From positions 1 to 33,300 of the forward strand of contig CBDATB010000009.1 in assembly GCA_965199745.1 (NCBI GenBank): DNA of 33,300 nucleotides. Direction: 5' to 3'. Each line of letters opens with the position of its first letter. Within the stretch, counting starts at the first letter, position 1. Of this stretch, positions 7,637 through 16,697 are shown in pieces. The DNA comes from CBDATB01 sp965199745. GTDB lineage: Bacteria > Bacteroidota > Bacteroidia > Cytophagales > Flammeovirgaceae. The notes below the pieces were generated by a model. It did no database searches. It saw nothing but the letters and a program-made list of their open reading frames with translations, and had not been told where the DNA came from. The translations under genes were made by a program, and so were the position numbers.

Positions 7637-8959
7637 ATGAGGTATTTATTTATTTGGCTGTTTGGGTTCTTATCTGCTAACCCACTATGTGGGCAACTAT
7701 TCGGACCACAGCTCCCTGCTATGATGCTAACCGGACCTGAAAAAGCCCTACCTGACATTCGCACGCTGGCAGTTGTTGGTTTTGAAGCCCAAGATACCAA
7801 AGAAGCCGTGGTGGTAGAGGGTAAGGTATTTACGCGAGAGGAAAAAAACGACAGCGGTAAAAAGCTAGCTGATTTTTTAACTGCCTCTATTTTAAAAGAT
7901 GAAAAACCCGAGAGTGAAGATATCTTCGGAAGGATCATTACTTCTTACCTAACAGGTGCTCACACAAAGCTGTTTAAAGTAGTTGAAAAAGATGAATTAG
8001 ATAAAATACTACAAGAACAAAAATTTGCCTTAAGCGGACTCGTCGATGAGAGCCAAGCTGCCGAAGTAGGCGCATTATTAGGTGCTGATGCCATTATATT
8101 GGGTAGTGTAAGCCACACTTCAAAAGATGAAAAGAAGAAAAAAGAATACGAAGAAGAAGGTAACACAAAGTATTCGTATTGTACTACCAGAAAAGTAACT
8201 GCCTTTGCTACTATGCGGATAGTGTCGGTAAGTACTAGAGAGATACTTACCAATATTGAAAAACAAGCTATTAAAAAAGATAAAAAGTGCGATGCTAACC
8301 GCTCAAAGCTCGCCACCGAAGAGGTATTACTTACGCAGGCTTTGAACCAGCTTGGAGAGGCTCTAGCCACACATATTTGCCCGAGGTTCCGACTGGTGAA
8401 TTATCCGATTAAAAAAATTAAAACTAAAGCACACAAAAGCAAGTCCAGAGAAGCAGTTAATTACATCAAGCGACGCGAATTTAGTAAGGCCTTTGCCATC
8501 TATGCTGCTATTCAGGAAGAAGACCCATACAACGAACAAGCCGCCTACAATTTGGGTATACTATACGAAGTAGTTGGCAATCATGCCAAAGCTACTGAAA
8601 AATATGCTGTGGCAAGAGAAATCAACGAAAGTGACAGAACTTACAGAATGGCGCAAAAACGCATGGAAAAAGCTGCCACACAAGTGAAAATATGGCAAGA
8701 CATAGGGATTAATATTATACCCGGCGACTACGCCCAAGTCGAAGGTAAAAAAGCAAATGCCTTAGCAGGAAAAATAAGAACGAAAGGCAGTAAAAAAGAC
8801 CGCTACGAAGTATATGAAGAGGCAAGTAACAAGTCTAATGTCCTTTTAAAAGTACCCGGAGGAACCAATTTTACAGTTATCGAAGAATCAGATAATTGGG
8901 TGCTGGTAAAACTATTGGGCGGCAAGCAGGGATATATTTCAAAACAAAATATTAGGTAG
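7637..8959 (+). CDS. Exported CsgG-like protein with TPR and C-terminal SH3 domains
   Basis: A 440-aa protein with an N-terminal signal peptide (about 1-20, ending ANPLCGQ; the residue before Cys does not fit a good lipobox). Residues ~40-250 resemble the CsgG/curli-assembly and LpoB-like fold: RTLAVVGFE near 42-50, then FKVVEKDELDKILQEQ, then GLVDESQAAEVGALLGADA, which is the usual 'new-regulator, locus tag, gene-product availability' signature of CsgG-like proteins. Residues ~268-340 hold about two TPR units (EEDPYNEQAAYNLGILYE). Residues ~389-440 form a bacterial SH3 domain (VPGGTNFTVIEE then GYISKQNIR). Likely a periplasmic or outer-membrane scaffold with cell-wall or protein contacts. 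It is not a standard CsgG pore; no csgA/B/E/F genes are nearby. An 8-bp inverted repeat follows the stop. Confidence 0.75.
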   Translation: MRYLFIWLFGFLSANPLCGQLFGPQLPAMMLTGPEKALPDIRTLAVVGFEAQDTKEAVVVEGKVFTREEKNDSGKKLADFLTASILKDEKPESEDIFGRIITSYLTGAHTKLFKVVEKDELDKILQEQKFALSGLVDESQAAEVGALLGADAIILGSVSHTSKDEKKKKEYEEEGNTKYSYCTTRKVTAFATMRIVSVSTREILTNIEKQAIKKDKKCDANRSKLATEEVLLTQALNQLGEALATHICPRFRLVNYPIKKIKTKAHKSKSREAVNYIKRREFSKAFAIYAAIQEEDPYNEQAAYNLGILYEVVGNHAKATEKYAVAREINESDRTYRMAQKRMEKAATQVKIWQDIGINIIPGDYAQVEGKKANALAGKIRTKGSKKDRYEVYEEASNKSNVLLKVPGGTNFTVIEESDNWVLVKLLGGKQGYISKQNIR

Positions 8960-9296
8960 TACCTTATGACGTAGTTAATTAAAAAAAATTAACTGCTGCA
9001 GATGCTAATATCAAAATAAATAAGGCGTTACTGCTTCGCTTGAAATGCGTACTGCAAGCAGCACACTGCCCTCCTGCAAAGCCCCTAAGCGATTAATAGT
9101 CTTTCCTTCTTCATGAATTTGCGTTGACAATTAACTACCACACGCTATCACTATTGCTCTTGTTTTTATGGAAAGAAATACAATTATATGGCTTTTCTCT
9201 CAGCGTAATCATCGAAAAAACTATAGCAAATACGTAGTATATTATTCTTATTACCAATAATCGATTCGATGGTTTTACTGTCGGAAATTTGTATTA
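8960..9296. other. Intergenic region with a hairpin after the CsgG-like gene
   Basis: It begins with a perfect 8-bp inverted repeat, AGTTAATT (8973-8980) and AATTAACT (8987-8994), loop of six A, 13 bases after the stop codon. This could protect or end the transcript, but it lacks a T-tract. The rest has only short open stretches: a 30-codon plus-strand ATG frame at about 9167 and a 36-codon minus-strand frame near 9020-9130. I recognise neither. GAAATTTG at 9284-9291 is a weak -7 candidate for the flippase gene, without a clear -33. Confidence 0.4.
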
Positions 9297-10805
9297 ATGT
9301 TTAGGAAACTTGCATCCGAAACGGGAATTTATGGAGTAAGTACTGTTCTCGGACGGTTAATAGGATATATGCTAGTACCCATACATACGGGAGTGTTGGA
9401 AACAGAAAATTACGGACTCGTTTCTGAATTTTACAGTTACGCTGCTTTTCTTGCTGTACTCTACTTGTATGGTATGGAAACAACTTTTTTTAGGTTTGCC
9501 GCTAAAGGAAACAACAACGTTCAAGCTATCTTCAACGCCGCCGTATCCTCCCTGATAGTTTCTTCTATTATTTTATCGAGTATCCTGATTTTATTTTCTA
9601 CACCCATTGCTACTTTATTACAATATCCTAATAGCGGAACTTATGTACTGCTGTTTGCTATACTCATTGGCACAGACAGTATTACTGCTATTCCTTTTGC
9701 TATGCTGAGGATACAGCAAAAAGCGTTTCAATTTGCTACACTTAAAATAATTAATATTGTTTTTAATGTATTATTAAATATTTTCTTTTTTATCATTTGT
9801 CCTAAAATTTACAGTGAGCAATGGTTACCTTTTTTAAGACCTTTACTACTCGAACTTTACGACCCTAGTATTGGGCTGGGCTATGCTTTTTTAGCTAATG
9901 TTATATCTAGTGGTTTGAATTTACTGCTTTTGTACCCTGTATTTAGAAATTTTAGGTTTAATCTGAATTTCACTCTATTAAAGCCCCTATATATTTATAC
10001 CTATCCTTTAATTTTTTCGGGCCTTGCAGCAGCGATTAATCAAGTATTAGATAAACCGTTGATTAAATGGCTATTGCCTGAAGATTTCTACCCCGGTTTG
10101 AATAGCCTCGAAGCAGTGGGTATTTATGGGGCTTGCTATAAGCTCCCTATTTTTGTTACGCTAGTTGTACAGGCTTTTAAGTTTGCTGCTGAGCCTTTCT
10201 TCTTCTCACAAGCTAAACGCAAAGATTCACCTCAAATATTTGCTAAACTGATGAAATATTTCATCATCTTTTCCTTACTAATGATTGTGGCTTTGCAAGT
10301 AAATTTGGAGTGGATAAGCCAAATACTCATTCGCAATGAAGCCTACCGCAAAGGAATAGGAGTAGTTCCTATACTACTTTTCGCCAATGTTTTTCTAGGT
10401 ATATATTATAATTTGTCTGTTTGGTTTAAAATTAGCGATAAAACTGAGTACGCTGCCACTATAGGAGGAATAGGAGCACTGATAACGCTACTAGGTAACT
10501 TGTTTTTAATTCCTGTCGCCGGTTATTACGGCAGTGCTATTTCCGTATTATTATGTTACGCAGGCATGACTTTTATTAGCTATTGGCTGGGGCAAAAATA
10601 TTATCCTGTTCCTTACAAAATATTAAACGCTTTACTCTATTTTTTCCTGACCCTATCAATTTTAATACTTTCCGCATATATCAAGCAGACTGATTTCTGG
10701 AAAAATCTTCTCATACAGAACACATTATTACTAGCATTTGTGCTATGTATATGGCTCATAGAAATAAAAGATATGCAAAAAATTATTCGATTTAAAGTGC
10801 CTTAG
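9297..10805 (+). CDS. Polysaccharide/lipid-linked oligosaccharide flippase (MATE/Wzx-like)
   Basis: A 502-aa integral membrane protein with about 12-14 hydrophobic segments over its full length. The N-terminus (KLASETGIYGVSTVLGRLIG) is typical of Bacteroidota polysaccharide biosynthesis proteins of the MOP superfamily (Wzx/MurJ relatives). By family knowledge these flip lipid-linked sugar chains from the cytoplasmic to the periplasmic face of the inner membrane. The central LDKPLIKWLLPEDFY segment and a charged loop near residue 305 (FSQAKRKDSPQ) fit the family. No glycosyltransferases or polymerase lie next to it, so the substrate cannot be inferred from context. Start at ATG 9297; length is normal. 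Confidence 0.85.
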   Translation: MFRKLASETGIYGVSTVLGRLIGYMLVPIHTGVLETENYGLVSEFYSYAAFLAVLYLYGMETTFFRFAAKGNNNVQAIFNAAVSSLIVSSIILSSILILFSTPIATLLQYPNSGTYVLLFAILIGTDSITAIPFAMLRIQQKAFQFATLKIINIVFNVLLNIFFFIICPKIYSEQWLPFLRPLLLELYDPSIGLGYAFLANVISSGLNLLLLYPVFRNFRFNLNFTLLKPLYIYTYPLIFSGLAAAINQVLDKPLIKWLLPEDFYPGLNSLEAVGIYGACYKLPIFVTLVVQAFKFAAEPFFFSQAKRKDSPQIFAKLMKYFIIFSLLMIVALQVNLEWISQILIRNEAYRKGIGVVPILLFANVFLGIYYNLSVWFKISDKTEYAATIGGIGALITLLGNLFLIPVAGYYGSAISVLLCYAGMTFISYWLGQKYYPVPYKILNALLYFFLTLSILILSAYIKQTDFWKNLLIQNTLLLAFVLCIWLIEIKDMQKIIRFKVP

Positions 10806-10863
10806 TGTTGAAAATAAATACTTATTCGTGCAAAAATACATCGCTATACTAACAAATATATAT

Positions 10864-10871
10864 TACTTTTG
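10864..10871 (+). promoter_or_regulatory. -7 element upstream of the long amidohydrolase gene
   Basis: TACTTTTG fits the Bacteroidota TAnnTTTG element and lies 35 bases before the ATG at 10907. No TTTG was found at the expected -33 distance. It overlaps the in-frame upstream GTG at 10871, which argues that translation starts at 10907. Confidence 0.45.
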
Positions 10872-10906
10872 TGCTGCAAGAAAAAACACTAACTGACATT
10901 TTAATT

Positions 10907-13900
10907 ATGAAAAAATACTACTTACTATTTTTTTACATCGCTTTTCTTTTTGTATCGGCTTCTTCACAAGAATATTTCCCCAAAAATGGTGTCAGTGATG
11001 AACGCCTTAGTGTATACCTAATTAAGGGAAGCACTGTTTTTACCGACTACCGCACCCGCATTCAAAATACAGATTTGCTTATTAAGGGCGAACGTATTGA
11101 GGCAGTGGGGCAAAATATCACGCCTCCTGAAGGGGCAATAATCATTGATGCGAAAGGAAAATTTATTTATCCTTCTTTCATTGATTTATATACCCAATAC
11201 GGTCTAAAGCCCGTAGATAAACCCAAAGCAGCAGCTTGGAACTCTGCCGAGCAGCTAAGCTCCAAAAGAGCAGGTGCCCATAATGCCAACGAAGCTATCA
11301 AATCTGACTTTGTTGCCGCCCGGCATTTTACTGCTAAGGATAAAGAGGCGGCAACCATGAGACAATTGGGATTTGGAGCAGTACTCACTTTTCGCCCTGA
11401 TGGTATTGCAAGAGGTACTTCGGCTTTAGTCAGCTTGGGAAAAGGTAGCGACAACGAACTTTTGCTAAAACCCCATGCCGCTACTCATTACTCTTTCGAC
11501 AAAGGGTCTTCTGCTCAGTTTTATCCTATTTCTGTCATGGGCTGTGTAGCACTGCTGAGGCAAACGTATTTTGATGCCCAATGGTATAAAAAGCAAAAAC
11601 GGCAAATGTTTAAAGATAATTCTTTGGACGCTTTTAACCGCTTTGCCTATTTACCCAAAATCTTCGAAACCCGTAGTTGGTTAGACCTGCTTAGAGCAGA
11701 TAAAATCGGTGATGAATTCGGAGAAAATTACCTCATCAAATCGGATGGCAGATCATACCACAGGGTGCAAGATATTAAAAATGCTAATGTTGCTTTGATC
11801 GTCCCACTGAATTTTCCTACACCTTACGACGTCGGCGATCCTTTGGATGCCAAAGAAGTAAGCTACGAACAGATGAAACACTGGGAGTTGGCCCCTACTA
11901 ACCCTGCCGTGCTTGCGCGCAATAATATTGTTTTTGCGCTAACTACTTCGGGTTTATCAGACAAAACAACATTTATGGCACAGCTCAGAAAAGCTATTAA
12001 ACATGGACTTTCCGAAGAAAATACACTCAAAGCCATCACCCACACACCTGCCAAACTCATCGGTGCAGAAAACGATTTAGGTAGTATTCAGGCAGGAAAA
12101 ATAGCCAATTTTATTATCACTTCTGCAAATATATTTGAAGAAAAAACACAAATATTACAAAACTGGGTACAAGGAGAAATTTTTCGTTTTAAGCCTCTGG
12201 AAAAAATCACTTTAGCAGGTATGTATGAACTTTCGGTAGGGAATACCAATTATCGCTTATCTGTAAAAGAAAAGCTGCTCGCACCCGATGCCAAAATAAT
12301 TGTTAATGATACAACTTCCTGGGAAGTTCAGATAAAACAAGAAAGCGAGCTAATCTCTATTTGTTTTAACGATGCTCAAAAGAGTCTGTTGATACGGCTT
12401 TCCGGTTGGTTGGACCCGCTCGGAAATATGAAAGGAATAGGGCAAAATAACGACACATGGATAAACTGGACGGCTACCCGTAAGAGCGAACAAAAGCAAG
12501 ATCAAAAAAAAGAAGTTCAATCAGGTCAAGCCCAACAGACACTGGGAAAAGTAATTTATCCTTTTGTAGCTTATGGTAATGAAAAATTACCGAGCAGGCA
12601 AGATATTCTTTTTAAGAATGCTACGGTGTGGACCAACGAGTCGGACGGTATCCTGCCAAATACCGACGTGCTTGTACAGGCGGGAAAAATTAGCCGAGTA
12701 GGTAAAAACCTAACAGTACCCGCCCGCACACTAAGCATTGACGCTACGGGCAAGCACCTCACTAGCGGCATAATTGACGAACATTCGCATATTGCCCTCA
12801 GCAATGTAAACGACTTTGCCACCATTGCCTCCATGTGCCGTATGGAAGATGCTGTAGACCCCACCGACATTAATATTTATAGGCAGCTATCTGGGGGAGT
12901 AACGGCAGCGCAATTGCTGCACGGGTCTGCTAATCCGGTAGGAGGTCAGTCGGCTATTGTGAAAATGCGCTGGGGGGTTTCACCACAACAAATGCTAATT
13001 CAAGGAGCTGCTCGTTTCATTAAATTCGCATTGGGCGAAAACGTCAAGCGTTCGAGCAACCCAAGTTCTATCCGTTATCCACAAACCCGAATGGGGGTAG
13101 AACAAGTTTATCGCGACGGCTTTGAACGAGCAAAATCTTATGATCAAAAATGGAAGACTTATAACAAATTTTCTAGTAGAGAAAAAGAAAAAATAAATGC
13201 ACCCAGAAAAGATTTAATGCTCGAAGCAATGGCAGAAATATTGAGTAAAAAGAGATTTATCAGCTGCCACTCTTACGTGCAATCAGAAATCAATATGCTC
13301 ATGCATGTGGCTGAAGATTTTGGTTTTAGGATAAATACCTTTACGCATATTTTGGAGGGATATAAGGTAGCTGATAAGATGCAAAAACACGGAGTAGGTG
13401 GTTCTACTTTTTCCGATTGGTGGGCATACAAATCCGAAGTGCAATATGCCATCCCATACAATGCTGCTCTAATGCACGGAGAAGGCGTGTTAACAGCAAT
13501 TAATTCTGACAACGCCGAAATGGGCAGAAGATTAAACCAAGAAGCAGCAAAATCTATCAAATATGGTAATATGTCAGCAGAAGATGCCTGGAAAATGGTT
13601 ACCCTAAACCCTGCAAAATTACTTCACCTTGACGATAGGATGGGCAGTATTAAAAAAGGAAAAGATGCCGACCTAGTACTTTGGTCAGATCATCCGCTTT
13701 CTGTTTATGCCAAAGCAGAAAAAACGCTCGTAGATGGTATTGTTTATTACGATAGAGAAAGAGATCGGCAGAAACAAGAAGCAATTGAAGTAGAAAGAGC
13801 CAGACTGATAGAAAAAATGTTACAAGAAACAAAAGAGGGCAAACCTACCCAAAAGCCGAAAGGTAAATATAAGCACCATTGGCACTGTGATCATTTGATT

Positions 13901-13909
13901 AAAAACTAA
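10907..13909 (+). CDS. Exported two-domain amidohydrolase (imidazolonepropionase-like)
   Basis: A 1000-aa protein with a signal peptide (MKKYYLLFFYIAFLF..SSQ). I chose ATG 10907 over an in-frame GTG at 10871, which would put extra polar residues before the signal and overlaps a promoter element. Two amidohydrolase-fold halves are present. Domain 1 (~25-450) reads FIDLYTQYG near residue 90, where the metal-binding HxH is missing. Domain 2 (~570-985) reads IIDEHSHIAL near 621-630 with HxH intact, then SCHSYVQSE (~786) and INTFTHILEG (~810) with further metal-ligand histidines, INSDNAEMGRR with the late Asp (~867), and LNPAKLLHLDDRMGSIKKG. The second domain is likely catalytic and the first structural. 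The end is His-rich (KHHWHCDH). The substrate is unknown; a shorter relative follows at 14142. Confidence 0.85.
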   Translation: MKKYYLLFFYIAFLFVSASSQEYFPKNGVSDERLSVYLIKGSTVFTDYRTRIQNTDLLIKGERIEAVGQNITPPEGAIIIDAKGKFIYPSFIDLYTQYGLKPVDKPKAAAWNSAEQLSSKRAGAHNANEAIKSDFVAARHFTAKDKEAATMRQLGFGAVLTFRPDGIARGTSALVSLGKGSDNELLLKPHAATHYSFDKGSSAQFYPISVMGCVALLRQTYFDAQWYKKQKRQMFKDNSLDAFNRFAYLPKIFETRSWLDLLRADKIGDEFGENYLIKSDGRSYHRVQDIKNANVALIVPLNFPTPYDVGDPLDAKEVSYEQMKHWELAPTNPAVLARNNIVFALTTSGLSDKTTFMAQLRKAIKHGLSEENTLKAITHTPAKLIGAENDLGSIQAGKIANFIITSANIFEEKTQILQNWVQGEIFRFKPLEKITLAGMYELSVGNTNYRLSVKEKLLAPDAKIIVNDTTSWEVQIKQESELISICFNDAQKSLLIRLSGWLDPLGNMKGIGQNNDTWINWTATRKSEQKQDQKKEVQSGQAQQTLGKVIYPFVAYGNEKLPSRQDILFKNATVWTNESDGILPNTDVLVQAGKISRVGKNLTVPARTLSIDATGKHLTSGIIDEHSHIALSNVNDFATIASMCRMEDAVDPTDINIYRQLSGGVTAAQLLHGSANPVGGQSAIVKMRWGVSPQQMLIQGAARFIKFALGENVKRSSNPSSIRYPQTRMGVEQVYRDGFERAKSYDQKWKTYNKFSSREKEKINAPRKDLMLEAMAEILSKKRFISCHSYVQSEINMLMHVAEDFGFRINTFTHILEGYKVADKMQKHGVGGSTFSDWWAYKSEVQYAIPYNAALMHGEGVLTAINSDNAEMGRRLNQEAAKSIKYGNMSAEDAWKMVTLNPAKLLHLDDRMGSIKKGKDADLVLWSDHPLSVYAKAEKTLVDGIVYYDRERDRQKQEAIEVERARLIEKMLQETKEGKPTQKPKGKYKHHWHCDHLIKN

Positions 13910-13937
13910 AAATCGTAAGGGCTATAATGAGCAATAA

Positions 13938-14116
13938 CAACTGATTAACCAACAGCTTTATCAAGGGCAATACGCTACAGAACACGCCAATGAATAAGTA
14001 GTTTCTACGCTTTAATCAACAGATTTGATGTGACAATTTTTAGTTGAAAAGGCTTTAATTTTATAGCTTCCAGCGTGTTAGAAACTAAGAAATTGAACAA
14101 AATAATAAGAAATTAA
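13938..14116 (+). pseudogene. Remnant of an IS transposase C-terminus
   Basis: Two frames together read like the end of an IS5/IS982-type DDE transposase. One frame, 13938-13994, gives LYQGQYATEHANE. A shifted frame, 13997-14116, gives SSFYALINRFDVTIFS, a stop, then KGFNFIAS and a Lys/Asn-rich tail. The known pattern of this family is a TEHANEW motif holding the last catalytic Glu, then ALINRFDTT, SSW, KGFNFIAF. At least one frameshift and one in-frame TGA (14045-14047) make it non-functional. No intact ends or inverted terminal repeats were found. It fills the gap between two amidohydrolase genes that are normally neighbours. Identified from memory of the motif; the exact IS family is uncertain. 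Confidence 0.55.
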
Positions 14117-14141
14117 AGTAACATATTAAATATTATACAGA

Positions 14142-15413
14142 ATGAAAAAGATAATTTATTACTTGCTGACAATGTTAACCTATACCTTGGCTTTAAGCCA
14201 AGTGAAAGGTCAGGCTGTGGCTTTGAAAGGTGCTACCATACATGTTGGTAATGGCAAAGTATTGAAAAATGCGATTATCACTTTTGAGAAGAGCTTAATT
14301 ACTCAAGTAACCGATAAGGCAATTGACTTGCAGGCTTATCGCGTAACTGATGTTTCGGGCAAACACATTTATCCGGGTTTCATTTTACCCGACACCTATG
14401 TGGGTCTCGCCGAAATTGGTGCTGTAAGGGCTACACTAGACTTTAATGAAGTCGGTAGGTATAACCCTAATGTCCGTGCGCTGATTGCTTATAATACTGA
14501 TTCGGAGCTAATCCCTACTTTTCGTTTCAATGGTATTTTAACTGCGCAAGTGGCTCCGCAGGGAGGTGTTATTTCGGGTACGTCTGCTGTAATGTCCATG
14601 AGTGGCTGGAATTGGGAAGATGCTACACTGAAAGCTGACGATGGTATTTATATAAACTGGCCTAGGCGCATGCTCCCTCCCCGGTGGTGGTTGGGAGAGA
14701 CTGAACCCAGAGTGAATGAAAACTATGAAACAATCTGCCAAGAGCTAGATGATATTTTTGCCCACGCAGCAAGCTATCGCCTAGTGGCATCTATTGAAAA
14801 AAATAATACGAAGTTAGCTGCCATGGAAGGACTCTTTGAGGGCATCACTCAGTTGTTTATTCGCGTCAACAAAGCTAAGGAAATTGTCAAAAGCATTCTA
14901 TTGGCTAAAAAATATGGTGTCAAAAAAATTATATTAGTGGGAGGGAAAGAATCCTTAAAAGTAAAAGATTTTTTAAAAGAACATCAAATTCCTGTACTAC
15001 TCGCCAACACACACCGAATGCCTTATTATGAACGAAGCGATCTGAGTCTGCCTTTTCGACTGCCGTATTTATTAAAAGAAGCTGGTTTGATGGTAGGTCT
15101 CGTCTATAGTGACGGGCCAATGCCCAGTGGTAGAAACCTTCCTTTTGCTGCTGGCACTGCCGCTGCTTATGGGCTAGGAAAAGAAGAAGCATTGCAAATG
15201 ATTACTGCCAATAACGCCAAAATATTGGGCATCGATAAACAATTAGGCACACTCGAAAAAGGAAAACAAGCCACGCTATTTGTTTCCGAAGGCGATGCAC
15301 TCGATATGCGAACCAATCGACTTATTAGGCTTTTCATTCAAGGTAATGAAGTAAAGCTCGACGGTAAACAACAGGACTTATATAAAAAATACAAAGATAA
15401 ATACGGGAAATAA
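14142..15413 (+). CDS. Exported short amidohydrolase-like protein, partner of the 1000-aa gene
   Basis: A 423-aa protein with signal peptide MKKIIYYLLTMLTYTLALS. It has the amidohydrolase fold: an N-terminal beta-sandwich (ALKGATIHVGNGKVLKNAIITF), then HIYPGFILPDTYVGLAEIG near residue 75-93, and a C-terminal NNAKILGIDKQLGTLEKGKQATL that matches the imidazolonepropionase-like ending. The usual HxH after GFI is replaced by DTY, so metal binding at that site is doubtful. It resembles domain 1 of the preceding gene. In Bacteroidota such long and short genes commonly occur as a pair, and I infer they act together in the periplasm. Activity and substrate are unknown. A transposase remnant separates it from its partner. 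Confidence 0.8.
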   Translation: MKKIIYYLLTMLTYTLALSQVKGQAVALKGATIHVGNGKVLKNAIITFEKSLITQVTDKAIDLQAYRVTDVSGKHIYPGFILPDTYVGLAEIGAVRATLDFNEVGRYNPNVRALIAYNTDSELIPTFRFNGILTAQVAPQGGVISGTSAVMSMSGWNWEDATLKADDGIYINWPRRMLPPRWWLGETEPRVNENYETICQELDDIFAHAASYRLVASIEKNNTKLAAMEGLFEGITQLFIRVNKAKEIVKSILLAKKYGVKKIILVGGKESLKVKDFLKEHQIPVLLANTHRMPYYERSDLSLPFRLPYLLKEAGLMVGLVYSDGPMPSGRNLPFAAGTAAAYGLGKEEALQMITANNAKILGIDKQLGTLEKGKQATLFVSEGDALDMRTNRLIRLFIQGNEVKLDGKQQDLYKKYKDKYGK

Positions 15414-15448
15414 GCATATCTTTCAAGCATTGCCAACTCACTGTCTTT

Positions 15449-15943
15449 ATGCCCTTTAAAGGATACTATCAATCACCCATTGGTCTTATTGAGATTTTGG
15501 GAAATAACAAAGGTATCAGCCGTATTATGTTTATTGAAAAAAACCAAAAACAAGAGGAATCATTCGATGGGCAAGCGGTAGCTTTACGAGCATGTATTAC
15601 ACAGCTGTCGGAATATTTTGCAGGCATACGAAAAGTGTTTGATTTACCCTTAGCTATTGAAGGGACGGCCTTTCAGCAGGCCGTCTGGAAATTAGTGTAT
15701 GAGATTCCTTACGCCAAAACGGTTTCATACAAAAAACTGGCTATTATGCTAGGCGACCGCAAAAAAACAAGGGCAGTTGGTATGGCTAACGGAAAAAACA
15801 AACTACCGATCGTAATCCCTTGCCATCGCATAATTGGCACACAAAATCAGTTGGTAGGATATGCCGGAGGTGTTGCAAAAAAATCTTTTTTGTTGCAGTT
15901 AGAACAGCGCAAAGAAACCAGACGTCAACTGGCTTTTTTTTAA
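15449..15943 (+). CDS. ogt: Methylated-DNA--protein-cysteine methyltransferase
   Basis: A 164-aa repair protein that transfers O6-alkyl groups from guanine to its own cysteine. An N-terminal domain (SPIGLIEILGNNKGIS) precedes the DNA-binding domain. The latter carries FQQAVWKLVYEIPYAKTVSY (75-94), then ARG/RAVGMANGKN and the active-site IPCHRIIG with Cys125, followed by YAGGVAKKSFLLQLE. All key residues are present and the length is typical of Ogt. It starts 35 bases after the amidohydrolase gene. It forms a functional contrast with the Cys-less Atl-like protein at 136-477. ogt and ada share this domain; the absence of an AraC part supports ogt. Confidence 0.93.
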   Translation: MPFKGYYQSPIGLIEILGNNKGISRIMFIEKNQKQEESFDGQAVALRACITQLSEYFAGIRKVFDLPLAIEGTAFQQAVWKLVYEIPYAKTVSYKKLAIMLGDRKKTRAVGMANGKNKLPIVIPCHRIIGTQNQLVGYAGGVAKKSFLLQLEQRKETRRQLAFF

Positions 15944-16051
15944 TATACCCGTGTTTAGGCAATTCCTTTTTCATGAAACCTCACACTGCCATTTGCAAAA
16001 ACATAAATAGTTATCAACCTTGTAGAATTTTTTTAGCAAAAATCAAATATC

Positions 16052-16552
16052 ATGGCTCAAATTACTTTTAAAGAAAATCCTGTTCATACCATAGGAGAGC
16101 TACCTGCAGTAGGAAGCAGTACTCCTAACTTCGCCTTGGTAGCAAAGGATCTATCAACAGTTACGCTGAAAGATTACAGCGGTAAAAAACTTATTCTCAA
16201 TATTTTTCCTAGCGTAGATACTGGCATCTGTGCAGCTTCTGTTAGGCAGTTTAATGCACGGGCTGGTACGGTAAAAAACACCACAGTGTTATGTATCTCT
16301 AAAGATTTGCCCTTTGCACAGTCGCGTTTCTGCGGTGCTGAAGGTATAGAAAATGTTGTGATGCTGTCGGACATGAACAGAAGTAATTTTGCTAAAGATT
16401 ACGGGCTGGAAATGACGGACGGCCCTTTAGCTAATTTATTGGCGCGAGCTGTTATAATTATTGATGAAGAAGCAGTAATAAAATACACTCAACTCGTTGC
16501 CGAAATCACGCAAGAACCTAATTACGAAGCTGCCCTCAAAGCACTAAGCTGA
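16052..16552 (+). CDS. tpx: Thiol peroxidase
   Basis: A 166-aa peroxiredoxin of the Tpx type that reduces hydroperoxides with thioredoxin as electron donor. PSVDTGICAASVR holds the peroxidatic Cys60. SKDLPFAQSRFCGAEG holds the resolving Cys94, with the family-specific spacing of about 34 residues. An extra Cys81 is present. Length and start at ATG 16052 are normal. Upstream, TTTG (15992-15995) and CAACCTTG (16015-16022), 19 bases apart, form an imperfect promoter candidate with two -7 mismatches. It is a single gene between ogt and the HPt gene. Confidence 0.95.
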   Translation: MAQITFKENPVHTIGELPAVGSSTPNFALVAKDLSTVTLKDYSGKKLILNIFPSVDTGICAASVRQFNARAGTVKNTTVLCISKDLPFAQSRFCGAEGIENVVMLSDMNRSNFAKDYGLEMTDGPLANLLARAVIIIDEEAVIKYTQLVAEITQEPNYEAALKALS

Positions 16553-16697
16553 TTGTGCTTACTCCGTTTAAGCTACCACATCGTATTGTTTTATCGTTCA
16601 AACAACTCCATCATTTGCTTAGTAAACATTTGCCTAATACGGCGAAAAAGCGAATCATATGTTTTATCGATGCTTACCCCCTTGCACATTTAACTAA

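Noticed and set aside
8973..8994. 8-bp AT-rich inverted repeat as an intrinsic terminator
   Set aside because: AT-only stem except its end, without a T-tract; kept only as a hairpin note.
9020..9130. 36-codon minus-strand open stretch with protein-like text (EEGKTINRLGALQEG)
   Set aside because: No good start codon, no recognised family, too short to separate from chance.
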